The notes: generated by a model from the sequence alone, not told the origin. DNA of 64,000 nt from Entonaema liquescens (GCA_902805475.1 CADCSX010000012.1:1116001-1180000), one strand, 5' to 3'; positions 12,023 through 24,507 are shown, counted from the first letter of the stretch. Numbers and translations are program-made.

Positions 12023-13596
12023 GATGGGCGAGTTTTTGCGATGCGAAACAAAACGACGAGAACTAATTAAGCGAGAGGTGAACTCGAAGTTGTTGTTTAT
12101 ATATTATGCGCAATCGCGAGCGCAGGGGAGAATAGATGATGGGATTATTTGAATGCTGTCGAATGTAAAGTTTACTCTTGTTGTTATGATTGTGGCTGAG
12201 CGAAGGTACGATGAATCTGGAGTCTCTCGTATTTGGCCCCAACTCAATTACGAATAGGGCATAAAAAAGGTCGAGCCCCCCAACTTTCGAGATGAACGAA
12301 GGTTTAAGTTACGATATTGCGAGTTTCATAAAAAAAAATAAAAAAAAAAGAATGTGGATTAACGACGGACGAAGAATAATGTTAATTAAAAAAAAAGCTT
12401 TATGGGTAATTCATTGTTGTTGTTGATTATGGCCGGATTTCCTATAAGCCTTTCCCACCTCTCGTATGCTGATGTTTGACGAGATGGATGATAGGCGATG
12501 GGTGATGGGTGATGGGCGACGGGTTGGTGGACAACAGAACGGACGAGGGACCAACGAGAAAAGGAGGAGAAGCTAAGAGGATAAGCCAGAAAAGCAGGCA
12601 CGCTTATGCGAACCTAATGAAAAATCCAAATTGAGCAAAGACGAGACGAGTAAAGGCTCGCGTAAATGGGCTAAGGTGTACTAGTACCTTATTAGTACCC
12701 CATTACGACTACCTCTTACTATGTACTAGCATATTAGTACCTACCCAGATAGGATACTACATTCCATGCTAGACCTAAATGCTGGAAATGCTAAAAATGC
12801 TAGGTAGTTAGACTTTAACAAGCGCCGCCTAAATTTGTCATTTGTCAAACCCCATCGTATCGTACATAGGGGTCTTTTCGCTGGACGTACGAAGTAACGA
12901 TACATCCATCCAGACCTACATGCGCGAAGCACGGCATCGGCGAATATGGATGCCCGCAGCCCACGCTGTGCGACTTGGTAGCACGGCGCACCGCAGCGAC
13001 CCAAACTAGCCATTCCAATAAATCTATCCGAGTATATACGTAACGCAATTCCTCATCTGTATTTACCTCACTTAGGCACGCGCAGGGCTGGGGGAAGATA
13101 GACATAAGTACGTAGAATACATATACTAAAATCCCACGTGGTGGCTTTTCGTTCTAGGCGCATCGTGAGACATTCCCAACCCTCTTTAACTGCGAAGATC
13201 AAAGACGCAATTGTCGAAGTGGGCTGGTAGGTAAAAAGTATCGGTACATTTAATTACTTACATTCGATGCGTGGAACGTGCGCATTGACCAGGTTTGGAC
13301 GCCAAGAATTTTACCACTTTAGCTTACATAAGTTTGTTACAGAAGTGTACGTAACTACACACAGTTGGGCTAACCCTGTGGACCTTGCGCAAGCAAGCAA
13401 CAAGCGGCTAATCTGATATTCCACCTTCCAGGGCGGTCAAGATTTTCCATAGCGGCAGATTTCCCAATCTTCGATAACACACCCAAAGCCGCCACAAACA
13501 TCGACGACCTGCCACGATTCGCCTCGACGCAACTTGAGATCCCTCGCGCTCGAATTCTGTCGCATATACCTATCTAAGACAAGCAAGGAATCCACA
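12023..13596. other. Divergent intergenic region, CSI2-like and FCF1 promoters
   Basis: No gene is recognised. It contains a G-rich GATGGGT repeat (12488-12523), A-rich runs near 12330-12400, and unstructured AT-rich sequence. It must contain both the CSI2-like promoter (left) and the FCF1 promoter (right). Confidence 0.55.
12500..12523 (+). repeat. Four-tract G-quadruplex motif
   Basis: Four GGG tracts are separated by TGAT, TGAT and CGAC within a tandem GATGGGT-type repeat, about 480 bp upstream of the CSI2-like start codon. This fits the standard G3 loop 1-7 quadruplex pattern. Formation in the cell is not shown. Confidence 0.7.
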
Positions 13597-14435
13597 ATGG
13601 GCGTCGCAAAGAAGACGCGCAAGTTCGCACAGGTCCGTTTCCCATCCTCATCCTCATCCCACCTTTTTCCCATCGAAAACCTCTTATCGATAAGCAGCAG
13701 CAGAATCGATCGCTCGCTTGCTTGCGAATAGCTTCAACCGCTAACCTACCATGCCCTCCCCCCCATAGGTCAAGCGAATAATCTCGCGCCGGGACGCGCG
13801 CCTCAAAGAAAACCAAAAGAAAACCGCCGACAAAGTCGCCGAAACAAAAGCCGCCGGAACCTCCTCCTCCGCCTCGAACGACATCGTCGTCCGGCGCGAA
13901 GTCCCACAGCTCCCCTCGTCGCTGTTCTTCCAGCACAACGAGGCGCTGGTGCCCCCCTACAGCGTGCTGGTCGACACCAACTTCCTCAGCCACACGGTGC
14001 AGCGCAAGCTGCCGCTGCTGGAATCTATGATGGACTGCCTGTACGCCAAGTGCACCCCCATCATCACCAGCTGCGTCATGGCCGAGCTCGAGAAGCTCGG
14101 CCCCAAGTACAGGATCGCCCTGAGGATCGCCCGCGACGAGCGCTGGGACCGCCTCCAGTGCGATCATAAGGGCGTCTATGCCGACGATTGCATCGTCGAT
14201 CGCGTCATGTAAGTTCTTCCCTGCGTCCCCTGCGTACCTGGTGGCGGGAGAGAGATCGGGAAAGGAAAGGCTAACTCATGGCGCTCCCCCCCCCGACAGG
14301 AAACATCGCGTATACATCGTTGCGACCAACGACAAGGACCTCTGCCGTCGGATACGCAAAATCCCCGGTGTCCCCATCATGAACGTAGCTCGGGGGAAGT
14401 ACGTGATCGAGAGATTGCCCGGCGCTCCTCAATAA
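13597..14435 (+). CDS. FCF1: rRNA-processing endonuclease Fcf1/Utp24 (PIN domain)
   Basis: Exons 13597-13632, 13769-14208 and 14300-14435 join to 203 aa, the family's normal length. Fcf1 is the small-subunit processome PIN nuclease that acts on early pre-rRNA cleavage sites in the nucleolus. The N-terminus MGVAKKTRKFAQVKRIISRR is diagnostic. Acidic PIN residues are visible in LVDTNFLSH, VMAELEKLGPKYRIALRIA, YADDCIVDRV and VATNDKDLCRRIRKIPGVPIM. The first coding exon is only 12 codons. Intron 2 ends in a long C run before the acceptor. A Ser/Ala-rich insert (about residues 35-45) precedes the PIN domain. The gene is convergent with SET1. Confidence 0.95.
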
Positions 14436-15223
14436 TTCGGTTAGGATCTAGAAGATATCATAAAAGACATGCATGCATTAGGTATTTAAAAAGGTATCGC
14501 GGCGTTAAGGGTAGATATTATCATGTCGAGTTCGGACTAGCTTTGCGGCATACCAGACGGCGTTACAGGAAGATACAAAAAAAGAAACAAAGCAAATCGA
14601 TTCAGCTACAATACAAATTACATGTTGCTAGACAGGCACGGATGGATGCTTAAGTGAAAATTCATGTTGAATAAAGCCAATGCAATTATTATCCCCATTT
14701 CGTTTCAGGGGTCGAGGCCACCTAGGATGGGTTTCTATGTACAGTGATAACCTCGTTCCGTTGAAGGGTCTCCTATACCCAACAGCTCTTGTCGTACTAG
14801 AAAACCACCGGGTATAAATGGGCGGTCAGTTACCTTTTTGATTCTATAGTCCACGTTGCTGCCACACAACACACACACACATGTAATGCAGTCGTACCGT
14901 GCCGTTCCACTTCCAAAAACATGAAGACGACTTCGGAGAGGAAGGAAAGAAAAAAAGGCCGCGCAAGAACGCCGATGACCCCCGTCTCCGTTAGAAGTAA
15001 AAAAAAATGGACTACTGTACACCCCTTTTTTGTTGCGCCCTTTTGGCGAGAGCTTACTCCTTAGATGCATATATATCAAGGCGGGCAGGCGGGTTCAGAA
15101 GTGCGCCGCCTTGAGATGAAAAGGATCAAAATGCAGTAAAAACCGCCCACGCCAGAGAAATGTGTAACAAATACGCCGCTCCAATATCGTCCAATATCGG
15201 ACAGGAGGAAGTCATTAGGGGGA
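14436..15223. other. Convergent 3' region between FCF1 and SET1
   Basis: No gene is supported. The region holds both 3' UTRs, a CA dinucleotide run near 14867-14880 and an A run near 14998-15007. Confidence 0.6.
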
Positions 15224-18200
15224 CTAATTGAGGAAACCTTTACAAGCCGCGGTTCCGCAGAGGCAAGGTATACGATCCAAGCTCCCGATTTCGCGCTCAA
15301 ACTTGTAGTCGTATGTCAATTCCTCGTCTGTAGAAATATGTGTTAGTGTCATGCAAGGTTATGATGGGATAATTATTCTTGGACTTACTCTGAGCAATGT
15401 CTCGCAAGGCGTAGATGACAATTCTCTTACTGCCCTCCACCTTGATAATCTTGGCTGTGCAATTCGGCATGCAGCTATGGTTGATGAAGCGCGCAATGCC
15501 ACCCTTCTTCGTAGCGTCGATGACCGTACTGTCGTCGATACGGAAGAGGTAACTACTACCAATACCGCTCTTGAGATAACGGTTCTCCCGAATCTCAGAG
15601 ATGGACTGTCGAACCTCCTCACCGACATACTCAATAATCATGTCGTCCTTGTTGATATTCTCCATCGCGTAGAGACCCCAGTTATGAATAGCAGATCGAG
15701 CGAACTTAACTGGCTTCTTTCTCTTCTTCAGCTGGTTGAATCTGAGAACATCCGAGTCCTGGCCTAGAGTCCTCTTCTGGTCGTTCAGGTCGGCGACGAA
15801 GCGACGGTTGTTGACACGGTTTGCTCTGGAGTTACCCTTTGCCAGCAACTTCTCCGCCGCAAGCTTCGCCGCTTCTGCTGCCGCCGCCGCGGTGTCTTTA
15901 CCGTCTTTCTTGGCTGCACGAAGCTGTCGCTCTTCCCTTGCTTTTTGGACTTTAAGATGATGAGGAAGGTATTTAGACTTCTCAGAGTTAAGAATCTTCT
16001 TCACGCCTTCAGTACGAGCACATCCAGTAGGATTTGGTACATAGTAGCCCTCAATAGTAAGAGGCTCGTCAGGTGACGACTCGTCGGCGTTAAGCTCCAA
16101 CACGCGATTGTGTCTCCATACCCAGAGTCTAGGGTCGCCGATATCAGCAGGCTTGAATTTTTTCTTAAGCTTGCTAGTATCAGGGTAATCTCTAGGCTGG
16201 AGATCGATCTTTGACATGGACTTGACAGACAAAGTAAACGGCTCTGGTAGGGCCATTGCTGGGAGTACCGCATCAGAGAAACGATCGTCTTTAAGAACCG
16301 GCTTGCCCGGTGCTTCTTCTACGGCTGGCTTTTCTTCAGGTTCTTCAGGCTCTTGGGTCTCTTCCTTGTTTGTTTGTTCCAAGGCCTCCTCAACGTATGC
16401 TTCTTGTTGTTGCTTCTTCATGGCCTCACGCTCTTCGAAGAGTTGCTTCTTAGTCTTCTTCTTAGGCTTTGCTATGGTCACTTTCTTCCTTCCCTTAAGA
16501 GGTTTCTCGACCGACGTAGGTAGCCCAGTAGCATCAAGAAGCTTGGTATTGTCACGTCCAGCGTCGGGCATCGGCACATCGTCCGTTGGACTCGGGAATT
16601 CGTTCTCGAGTGTATCAATCGTAACTCCAAAAAGCTCTTCGTCCGACTTCTTCTGTCGCTTGATAGCAGCTTCGATTTGTAAGTCGTGTTTCCGCTTCTT
16701 TGTTTTGATGGGGCCATCGTTAACCGGGAAACTAGCATCTGTCATGGAATCTTCATCGCCAAAGCCGTCTTCAAATACGTCGTCCTCTGTGCTCATACGG
16801 CTACGAGGACGTGAATCTGGCTCCTCAACATCGGGTGCGACAGAATCGCGATTTTCAGTTTCGTCTTCGGATGCCTCGTCGTCACTATCTGGAGGCTGTA
16901 GCCGATGGTGAAGAGAGCGGAACGCATTATGTACCACAGAAGATCTCTTTCGCGCAAACGGGTCCGTAAACCCGTAGTTTCGCTGCGCAGCACCTTGGCC
17001 CTTAGCCTTTCTGATACGGGGCAGAGCAGTAACATCGAGACGGGCGGTGCGGCGTTCGATCGGATCGGCTCGTGAATTGGGTGTACTAATCGGAGTCTCG
17101 TCGCGCTCTTCGACGCTGACCGTAAGTCGAGATGAGCCAGCTGGGTCTTCGAGGTTCAATTTTCGCCTCTTGGCTACGTGGTTGTTTGGGTCTAGAAATG
17201 TAAATAGGGCAGGTATAGCGACTTTAGTCCTAATATGTCTAATCAGATGCTCCTTCATCTCACGCCGGACAACTTCAACAGCCTCGAGAACGGGATCAAA
17301 ATTCTTTGCCCTTTGCTTTTTCTCTTCTTCTAGAACTGCCTCTTCATCGCGACGTCGCTCGTCGCGTGGCCGATACTGGTGCTCGTCTCTATACCGAGTA
17401 TCTGCCAATGACCTCCTTTCTGGTTCACTTCTTCGCAGGTGCCCGGCAGAACTGGCAGGCCCTGTTGAAGTAACCCCATGAAGCTTCATTGCCATGGTGT
17501 AGGTAAAGAAGGCACTGCCATCTGCCGACCTAAAGCATCGGTAGGCTTCATCGCGACCGAATGTAGTATTGGGGAAGATGATATAGTAACCGGCGCGGTC
17601 GGCTCGTATGTCCTCGAATTGAAACGACTTCAGACGTTTCTTCATGTGGGGTATCGTTGTGACCATCACTGGAACACTGGAGTCGGGGACGAACACGTAT
17701 GGTTCGCCTTTGAGGGTAGCCGGAACGGGCTGCATATCGACTATCATAGAATATGCCTTGGGTTTCGTCGGGGGCGCCCAGGCGGGCTCTACTCCCCCTA
17801 GCGAGGGTCGTTGTCGTTCGGCGGCAGGACCTCTCGGAGCAGCAGGAGGCGCTCGGCTGAGCAGCTCGGAGGGCATTGATTTTGGACCTGTAGGTACAGG
17901 TGGCGTAGCATTAGCACGCCTCGCTTCGACCTGGTCCTTCTTAAGGATAGTCTCGAGCATGAGCCTGCTTTTCTTGCCATCTCGGTCAAATTCTACTTTT
18001 ATATAATTTGCCTCGATCTTCTTTCCATTCATTACCCTAGCAGCCCTTCTTGCAGCATCGACGGCTGAGACGGGTGGTCGTCTAGGCTGCTTAGAATCAC
18101 GGTATCGAAAGGTCGCAAAACCCAAAAAGCTACCGGTATGAGGATGCATCTTATTGCTACTCTCAGCGATGTCACCGAACGAGGCGAAAATAGTTACGAC

Positions 18201-19112
18201 TTTGGAGAAGGCAATTAAGGGATTAAATCCGCTAACGACAATTTGGGTTGGTGGCCCAGGGCCGATGGAGGTGGCAGCATCATACGCATACGGTTTGAGA
18301 TTATACGGAGTCTGGCGTAATCTCGCCTTAGGTAGATGGAAGTCGACATTGATATAGTCAAGCCAACTACCCTTAGATAGTCGAGGGTCTGGAGGGGGGG
18401 CGTCATCTTCCTATTCAGTGTATTAGCCAAAGTTCTCACGCAAAGTAGATGACGCCCCCCCTCTATCCATATAGTATATTATACGTACCAAGCCGATATC
18501 CTTATATTTGGGTTTCAATGTTTTTCTATCGCTCGAAGACAAGTTCTTGTCGGTTGAGGGATCGTGTATGCACTTGGTTCCTTTTATAGTAAGGTTAGGG
18601 TCTCGAGCCGGGAGGCGCTTAAGGGCGCTGGGAAGACTAGACGACCCCGCGGCCATTATAGGATTCGTACTATCAGATCTGCTGCTAGTATTGTGAATGG
18701 CGGAGGTGCGCTGCTTCGCGGCTTGCATATGTGGGGGATTTGTGGGCGAGCCCGATATAGTAAGAGGAGTAAGGTTGCTGTTGGATGCGCGTGAAGAAGC
18801 ATTTAATGCAGCGGTGGAATTGAAGGTGGTAAAGACAGAGGAGGCGGTACTGGCATGGGAGCTTGCAGAACCAACGCCATTGAGGATATCCCCTTGCAAG
18901 GATTCGGTATCATCTGTCGGGGGATGTGCGGCATCAGACAACGATGAATCGTACTTGGCGCCATCGCGGTGAGCAGGCGTTGCAGTTTTGGAATCATGTT
19001 CGGTAGCTTCTGATGATTTCGAAAACTTCTCGCGTTCCCGTTCATTAGCCTTGTCTCTGGCGGCGCGAGGAGCGTTAGGAAAGAACTCCTTATAACCAGC
19101 GCTAGGAGCCAT
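15224..19112 (-). CDS. SET1: COMPASS histone H3-K4 methyltransferase Set1
   Basis: Exons (minus) 19112-18489, 18410-15389 and 15327-15224 join in frame to 1249 aa. Set1 is the catalytic subunit of COMPASS and mono-, di- and trimethylates histone H3 lysine 4. In order the protein has a disordered Ser-rich N-terminus, an RRM (about 258-345, with SGFNPLIAFSKVVTIFASFG and GSFLGFATFRYRDS), a second RNA-binding-like Set1 domain containing YVFVPDSSVPVMVTTIPHMK, a long acidic/basic linker, the N-SET region, the SET domain (about 1110-1230) with HNWGLYAMENI, IEYVGEEVRQ, the SAM-binding RFINHSCMPNC and LTYDYKFE, and the post-SET cysteines CLCGTAACKGFLN. Intron 2 interrupts the SET domain just before LTYDY. 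Intron 1 is bracketed by a 17-bp inverted repeat described separately. Confidence 0.95.
18392..18463 (-). promoter_or_regulatory. GC-rich inverted repeat spanning the SET1 intron 1 acceptor
   Basis: Plus-strand arms 18392-18408 and 18447-18463 are perfect 17-nt reverse complements (transcript 5' arm GAGGGGGGGCGTCATCT). In the pre-mRNA the 5' arm lies within intron 1, about 25 nt after the donor. The 3' arm begins 2 nt after the acceptor, in the exon coding AspAlaProPro. The AG acceptor (18411-18412) sits in the 38-nt loop beside the stem. A stable hairpin could regulate splicing; that role is inference. Confidence 0.6.
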
Positions 19113-20596
19113 GATTCGGAGGGTCGAAGTTGGCGGCTTCGACTATCCACCGACCATCATATCTCGAACCGGCAATGGTTGAAAACACCATTCATTTATG
19201 ACGCGAGAATAGGTTGTGTGATTGATATATTGCAGTCGGGGGTGGTTGGAGGGTGGTAGGAGGATACGCGAAACTTCTGCGTCCACGCGACAGGATCGGA
19301 GATCTGACGTGTGGACTCGTCAAAAGACAAGTTATCTAGTCTTGACAACTTGGAAGGTGAATAAAGAAGGGTAGATGATTTAAAAACTACCCCGATATGG
19401 TCGCGAATAGATTTAGAATGTGTGACGGTGAAATTTACACCGGTGAAGTCGATACTTTGCCCACGTTGAAAAAGGGCGGGCGTAGATGGAGAATGAAGAG
19501 GCTGATGCCGAAAAGTTGAATTGGCGGTTGATGAGCAAAGCCAGATTCTGATTTCAGGGATGGGGCCAAGTCCGGGGATGGTAGCCACCGCCTGTGCCAC
19601 ACTTTTATTTCTGTTTTTGTCCGTACAGTCAGTAGCAGCCTTAGATCGATGTCTGTTAGCGGCATTTGTACCTACATGTGGCGCTGCTAGGCTACATTTA
19701 GGTACGTTCCCCCTTATGCATTACAACGTCACCACTGTTTGTTATTCGCTGTTATTCGCTGTTTCTCGCTTGGACGTATCGTTAAAAATCATTAAGAGCG
19801 AATCGAACCGGCTTTATCCGTCGGATCCAGAACTTGATGCGACTCTTTATTACCTAGTCAGGCACCCGCTTCGAGTGCTTTGATAGAATCTATCAACTAT
19901 TATGCATCTTTGCCTTCAGGGGTTGTAGGGGGCTCTTATAAGGGCTTTCGAATGGCTTAACGCATATAGTTGCAACACCACTTCATATGTAGTTCTCCCA
20001 CTTTAGTATGGAACAAATTGTTTTAATAGGATTAGAGAAACCCAAGGGGAGTCATCTGGCATCAAATTACTCATCAATACATCTTGTTAATGAATAGAAT
20101 ATCCAAGCCTCCACGTCAGCTAGACACACGACTAAAACAATTGCTATTTGTAGATGACCAAAACTGACGTGTGGCTCAGCCACTTGTCAGGCCTCCAAAA
20201 GGGAACACAAGAAGAATTTATTTAACAGTTAGATCTGATTTTAGAAGTTCGGTTAATCCTTCAATAGCAGGGTAACTTTTCAGCTCAATTCACCCAAAGC
20301 ATAAATGAGACTTTGTTGGACTCAACCGGAACATAAGTATGTTTATTGAGGATAGCTACTTTAGCTTAATAAAAACAACCTGATCCAGGAACGGCGTGTA
20401 AAGGGGTCTCGTTACATAGTACAGGTAAAATACCATAACCAACCGCCTTTTTTAGACTAACTATCAATACAAGACCCTTATTACTAGCAGATGAGTTTTT
20501 CCTTCTGCATGTGATAGTCTAAAAAGCACGCAAGCAGATGCAAACTCCATTCCGTAGAACCACTAACGCCAATTTCCATATCAATGATAGAATCAT
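19113..20596. other. Intergenic region, SET1 promoter and securin 3' side
   Basis: No gene is recognised. There is a 10-nt tandem GTTATTCGCT unit (about 19739-19768) and a small imperfect hairpin pair (20448-20466 with 20512-20526). Open frames at 19196-19600 (-) and 19521-19883 (+) look random. Confidence 0.55.
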
Positions 20597-22020
20597 CTAA
20601 TCGGCAAGTTTGAACTCAAAGTCCTCGTCCTCGTCCACACATGGGCCTTTGAGTGTATTTCCACCAAGAAGATCGAAGTCCTCGTCATCTTCGTCTTCCT
20701 CGGGGTTGAAGATGGATAGGAATGGAACTCTCTCCTTCCACTCCAGATCTTCCGCCGCAACTACAGCTTGTGTGTGAGCGTATCGAGCCGGTGTGATAGT
20801 TCGGTCGGACTCATTTGACAACGTCGTGTTAGAACGAGTAAATTCAGTCTTTGATGCGGGTCTCTCAGGCTTAGTAGTCCCCTGAGCAAGTATCGACGCA
20901 GTAGATCGGCCCTTGTTATAGCCAATTGTTGTTCGCGAATTTGCCTCAATCTCCGTGGAGGTTTTCCTAGTGAGTCCCTGGGACTGAGTGCCAGGCTGTC
21001 GTCTGAAGCTGGGTATGGGAAGGGATGTGATCTTCTTGGCAGGTATTTTACTAATTACCACGGGCCTTGCTACCTTGCGTTGCATTGACTTGGTCGTATC
21101 ATCCATCGATAGAACTTCAGCCGCCTTCTTTGCTCGAATAGTAGACGGCACCCTGTTCAACGCCGTTCTCTTAACGCCGAGAGGTGCCCGAGTCGGAACA
21201 GAGGTTACCTTCTTAGTGGTCTCCGGTTCTTCTTGAATACCCCATTCGATGCTATCAATATCTTCCTGGATACGTTTATCGCATTCCTCCATGGCCTTTC
21301 GGTTTCTCTCCTCCAACTCCTTATCGGCCAGCGAGACGCCGTTCTCGTCGACAGGGTTGAAATAGTAGTCAAAATAGCCCTTGAACAAGTTTTCCGGCTT
21401 TAAAGCGTCAAATTTGAGGGCGCCATCGGGAAACACGTCCGATTCGTAAGGAAGATCCTTCGGTTTAGGAGGACAATATTCAATCTCCTCTTCACTTAGC
21501 GGGTCCGTCTCTTCGGCATGAACTACTAGTTTCTGCAGTTCGGCTTGTGGTTGCTTTTGCTTTGGTCGACTAGTTCCTGGGGCTTTGCCCTGAGACTTAG
21601 CATTGATTGTCTGCGAACCCTTGGCCTTTGCGTTTGTGGTCTTGTCACCCAAAGGTGCTCTGCTACGCGGTCCTACTCATATGCGTTAATGGAGTGCGAC
21701 TTTGACCACTTCCGGGGCCGCACGACAATAGAGAACATACCTGAGGGAGTAGCAAGGTTGGACTTATTCACACTTTTGCCTCCTTTGGATGTGAGGGCAT
21801 TCTCATTGCCTCTTGACCTGCCGCCGAGGATGCTCTTAGCACCGCCCGCGCCATTTTCGTCATTCAGAGGCACTTTGATAGGTGTGTTCGCATATCTTCC
21901 GCCGGGCGTCTTGGGCTGGAGCTGGCGTTTTACTTGACCTTGCTGTTGCTTTAAGGCAGCGCCATTTTGATGACTGAAGGCCAAGTTTTCCTGATCCCGA
22001 GCCGCCAACATCGTGGGCAA
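20597..22020 (-). CDS. Securin (Cut2/Pds1-like separase inhibitor)
   Basis: Exons (minus) 22020-21741 and 21672-20597 join to 451 aa through a 68-nt GT-AG intron. Securin binds and inhibits separase until the APC/C destroys it at anaphase. Evidence is motif-level: an N-terminal DQENL in a KEN-box-like position, SILGGRSRG, a destruction-box-like RAPLG just after the intron, and an acidic LSEEEIEYCPPKPKDLPYES block that resembles EEDIEYMPP in fission yeast Cut2. The C-terminus is acidic with FNPEEDEDDEDFDLLGG. The middle is disordered and basic. Securins diverge fast, so the call rests on motif order rather than overall similarity. It is head-to-head with tropomyosin. Confidence 0.72.
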
Positions 22021-22761
22021 GTTTGGCTGAGAAGATAGGTGGTAGTTGCACTGCGTTTACCTGTGGGTTAGATGCGATGTCGTAATTGCTGTTTGTTTAC
22101 GTCTTTATTGTTGAGGAGAGCCGACTCCCCATCAGCACAGACTTCTGTTCTAGTAACAGACAAAATTTAATGATTGGTAGCGTAATGTGAATTTGGAGAG
22201 TAGTATTCAGCGGTGGACAATTATTGATGAGATGGATCCATTGTTCGCCTCGTCCTTATTTCTAAAGAGAATGGTTTGAATGTTATTCTAACTTTATTTG
22301 GGTGGAATGGCGGTTACCTGGGCAACAGGATCAGGTACTTAGTTACATAGGCCCCTTCCGTGGCTAGGTAAACTAGGACGGTGCGGAATCTGATAGATGC
22401 ATACGGTACTTTCCTCACCAAATATAGGGGATGGACCCACATATGACAAAGCTGACGGCACTGTGCGGCCAAAACATATCATGAGACGGGTCACTCTATC
22501 CCCTATCGGTCGCTTTCCAGGGCAATAAGGGAAGGCGGGGCAATCTAGTACCAACCCACTCGCCATACATATGAAATTCCACGACTGTCCATCCATCTGG
22601 TTGATCAATTATTCAACAAGCTCCTTTCTCTTATTCTCCTCAAGTTCTCTAGTCTATCTTCGTTGCCTAACTAATCTAGCACCATCACCTACCTTACCGG
22701 TTATTCTAGTTGACCTCGTCGCCTTTTCCCTTTAGCTTTTACTTTAAGCAAGTATCCCAAA
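22021..22761. other. Divergent promoter region, securin and TPM1
   Basis: About 740 bp are shared by the securin start (left, minus) and the tropomyosin start (right, plus). Pyrimidine-rich sequence precedes the tropomyosin ATG (22610-22740). No gene is supported. Confidence 0.55.
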
Positions 22762-23503
22762 ATGGCGGACCGCATCAGAGAGGTGAGTTGATTCCTCTCT
22801 CATATTTCCCCTTTTACCCCACCATCGAACAGAGCGCAATATGAAAGGGGTCATGATGACCATACTACAAAATTTACCGACGCAGCGTTACGAAGCATAT
22901 TTCCATATCCATACATGAATCTACGATGTATATTGTATATTAACATTTACCTTTTTTTTTTTTTTCTAGAGAATGAACCAGCTCCGTCTGGAGGCTGACG
23001 AGTCCGCTGCCAAAGTCGAGGAGTTGCAGGCTAAGGTCAAGGCCCTCGAGCAGGAGAACCTCGCCAAGGAGCAGGAGATCACCTCCCTCTCCCACAAGAA
23101 CGGCCTCCTCGAAGCCGAGAACGAGAAGCTTGATACCAACATCAAGGATCTGAAGAAGACGGCCGATGAGGGCTTGCAACATGGTACGCACAACGAAACT
23201 CTCCAACGAAGACTTCAGCTGCTTGAGGAAGAAGCCGAGGAGGCAGACAAGACCCTCCGTGAGACAAATGAGAAGTAAGTCGCAAACCGTGCCTAAGCTA
23301 TTTGGGAGTTGTATGGGTTTCTAACAGTCACAAACTATAGGCTCCGCCAGACTGACGTGAAAGCCGGCCATTTTGAGCGCAAGGTACAGGCGTTGGAGAA
23401 CGAGCGAGACCAGTGGGAGACGAAGTACGAGGAAATGTCCAAGAAGTACCAGGGCCTTCAGAAGGAGTTGGAGGACCTCCAGGCCGAGATCAGCAACATT
23501 TAG
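22762..23503 (+). CDS. TPM1: Tropomyosin
   Basis: Exons 22762-22782, 22970-23274 and 23341-23503 join to 162 aa, the short four-actin-type fungal tropomyosin length. It forms a parallel coiled coil along actin cables and stabilises them for formin- and myosin V-driven polarised growth. The whole protein is an unbroken heptad repeat, from MADRIRERMNQLRLEADES to KELEDLQAEISNI. The first coding exon has seven codons. Intron 1 is 187 nt and ends in a long T tract before the acceptor; long first introns are common in highly expressed cytoskeletal genes. Confidence 0.95.
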
Positions 23504-23778
23504 GGCGGTATTACATTCGTCGAGACCGGTGTCGCGAGACGTCGAGGCTGTGCCTTAGAGGCCGAGGATTTCCATATTTTATTTAACCACTGGCACTATG
23601 TCAGCTTACACGACCGACACCTGCTTGATCGACCGACCTTCCCGACAATTTTGAAAGGAACGGAGATGTAGCAGTGGTAGTTGAAGAGAAGTCGAGTTTA
23701 GGGCATGTTTATTTGGTGGACGTTTTATGTTGGTATTTGCAGCAGCAGAGCCCGCGAGACGGATAGAGAATGCGCTAA

Positions 23779-24507
23779 TCAATTACTTGGTTTCCTTCTA
23801 ATTTTGGCTGCTTTCTGTCTTCTCTGATTCAGTTGCCTTTCCGATTTGGACTCGTATCTAAACTTCTGTTTCTTCTTCTTGGGTGGCCTTGCTTTCTCCT
23901 TGCTTCCTGGAGGAGCATGTTCTGAGTCCGGCTTTGCTGTCTCTTGATCCTCCTCGCTCGGGTCCTCCTCCGGTTTGGAACTCGACAACCCATCCTTAGA
24001 CACACTAACTGACTCTACTGTAACCGTAGTATATCGCTCTTCGTCGATGTATTCTTCCTCGTGATCAACAGGTTCTAGTGCAGGCGTATCCTGAAACCCT
24101 CCCCACTCATCCACCTCATCTTCTGAGACCTCTTCTCCGCCTACGTATCCTGCTTCTTGGGCTTGCTTTAAGATCGCATTGACGTTTTGGACATGTTCTT
24201 CAACCTCTCTCTTTCGATCTTCACGTATCTATAAACACGGTTCGTATTAGCGAACTAGTAGTTTTGATTCTTATAACAAATAAACTCCACGTACCTGTTT
24301 TCTGAACTCAATCTTTTCTTGCCTGGCTCTTTGAGCAGCTTGTTCCTGCGCATTCTTAATCCTTTGCAATTTGCGCTTGTGAAAGCCGGTCAGATAATCG
24401 GAGCGGGCATCGTTATCGAACTTGATCTCTTCGATTGAATGCTGAGCCTTGCGTTTCTTAGGCGGCGGTACGAGCAAGCCCTTCTTTGGTCGGGGGCGCG
24501 CGAACAT
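23779..24507 (-). CDS. RRP17: Nucleolar pre-60S factor Rrp17 (Nop25/NOL12 family)
   Basis: Exons (minus) 24507-24295 and 24228-23779 join to 220 aa. Rrp17 is a nucleolar 5'-3' exonuclease or RNA-binding factor for 5.8S and 25S rRNA 5'-end maturation. The family core is visible: MFARPRPKKGLLVPPPKK, IEEIKFDNDARSDYLTGFHK, a basic coiled segment RKLQRIKNAQEQAAQRARQEK and IREDRKREVEEHV. The C-terminus alternates acidic and Lys-rich stretches ending RRQKAAKIRRKPSN, a likely nucleolar signal. The start at 24507 is chosen because the family begins at this Met; upstream in-frame codons are not conserved-looking. It is convergent with TPM1 (275 bp) and head-to-head with BIG1. Confidence 0.9.

Noticed and set aside
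16216..16911. 231-codon plus-strand open frame
   Set aside because: It lies antisense to the low-complexity linker of SET1, and its Ser/Phe/Leu-rich product is the mirror of Glu/Lys/Asp-rich coding.
19196..19883. Open frames on both strands (134 and 120 codons)
   Set aside because: They overlap each other, have no domain, signal or splice pattern, and lie in the SET1 upstream region.
20448..20526. Imperfect inverted repeat (TTTTTTAGACT...ATCA with TGATAGTCTAAAAAG)
   Set aside because: About 14 paired bases with an internal gap in AT-rich DNA is near what chance gives; too weak to call an element.
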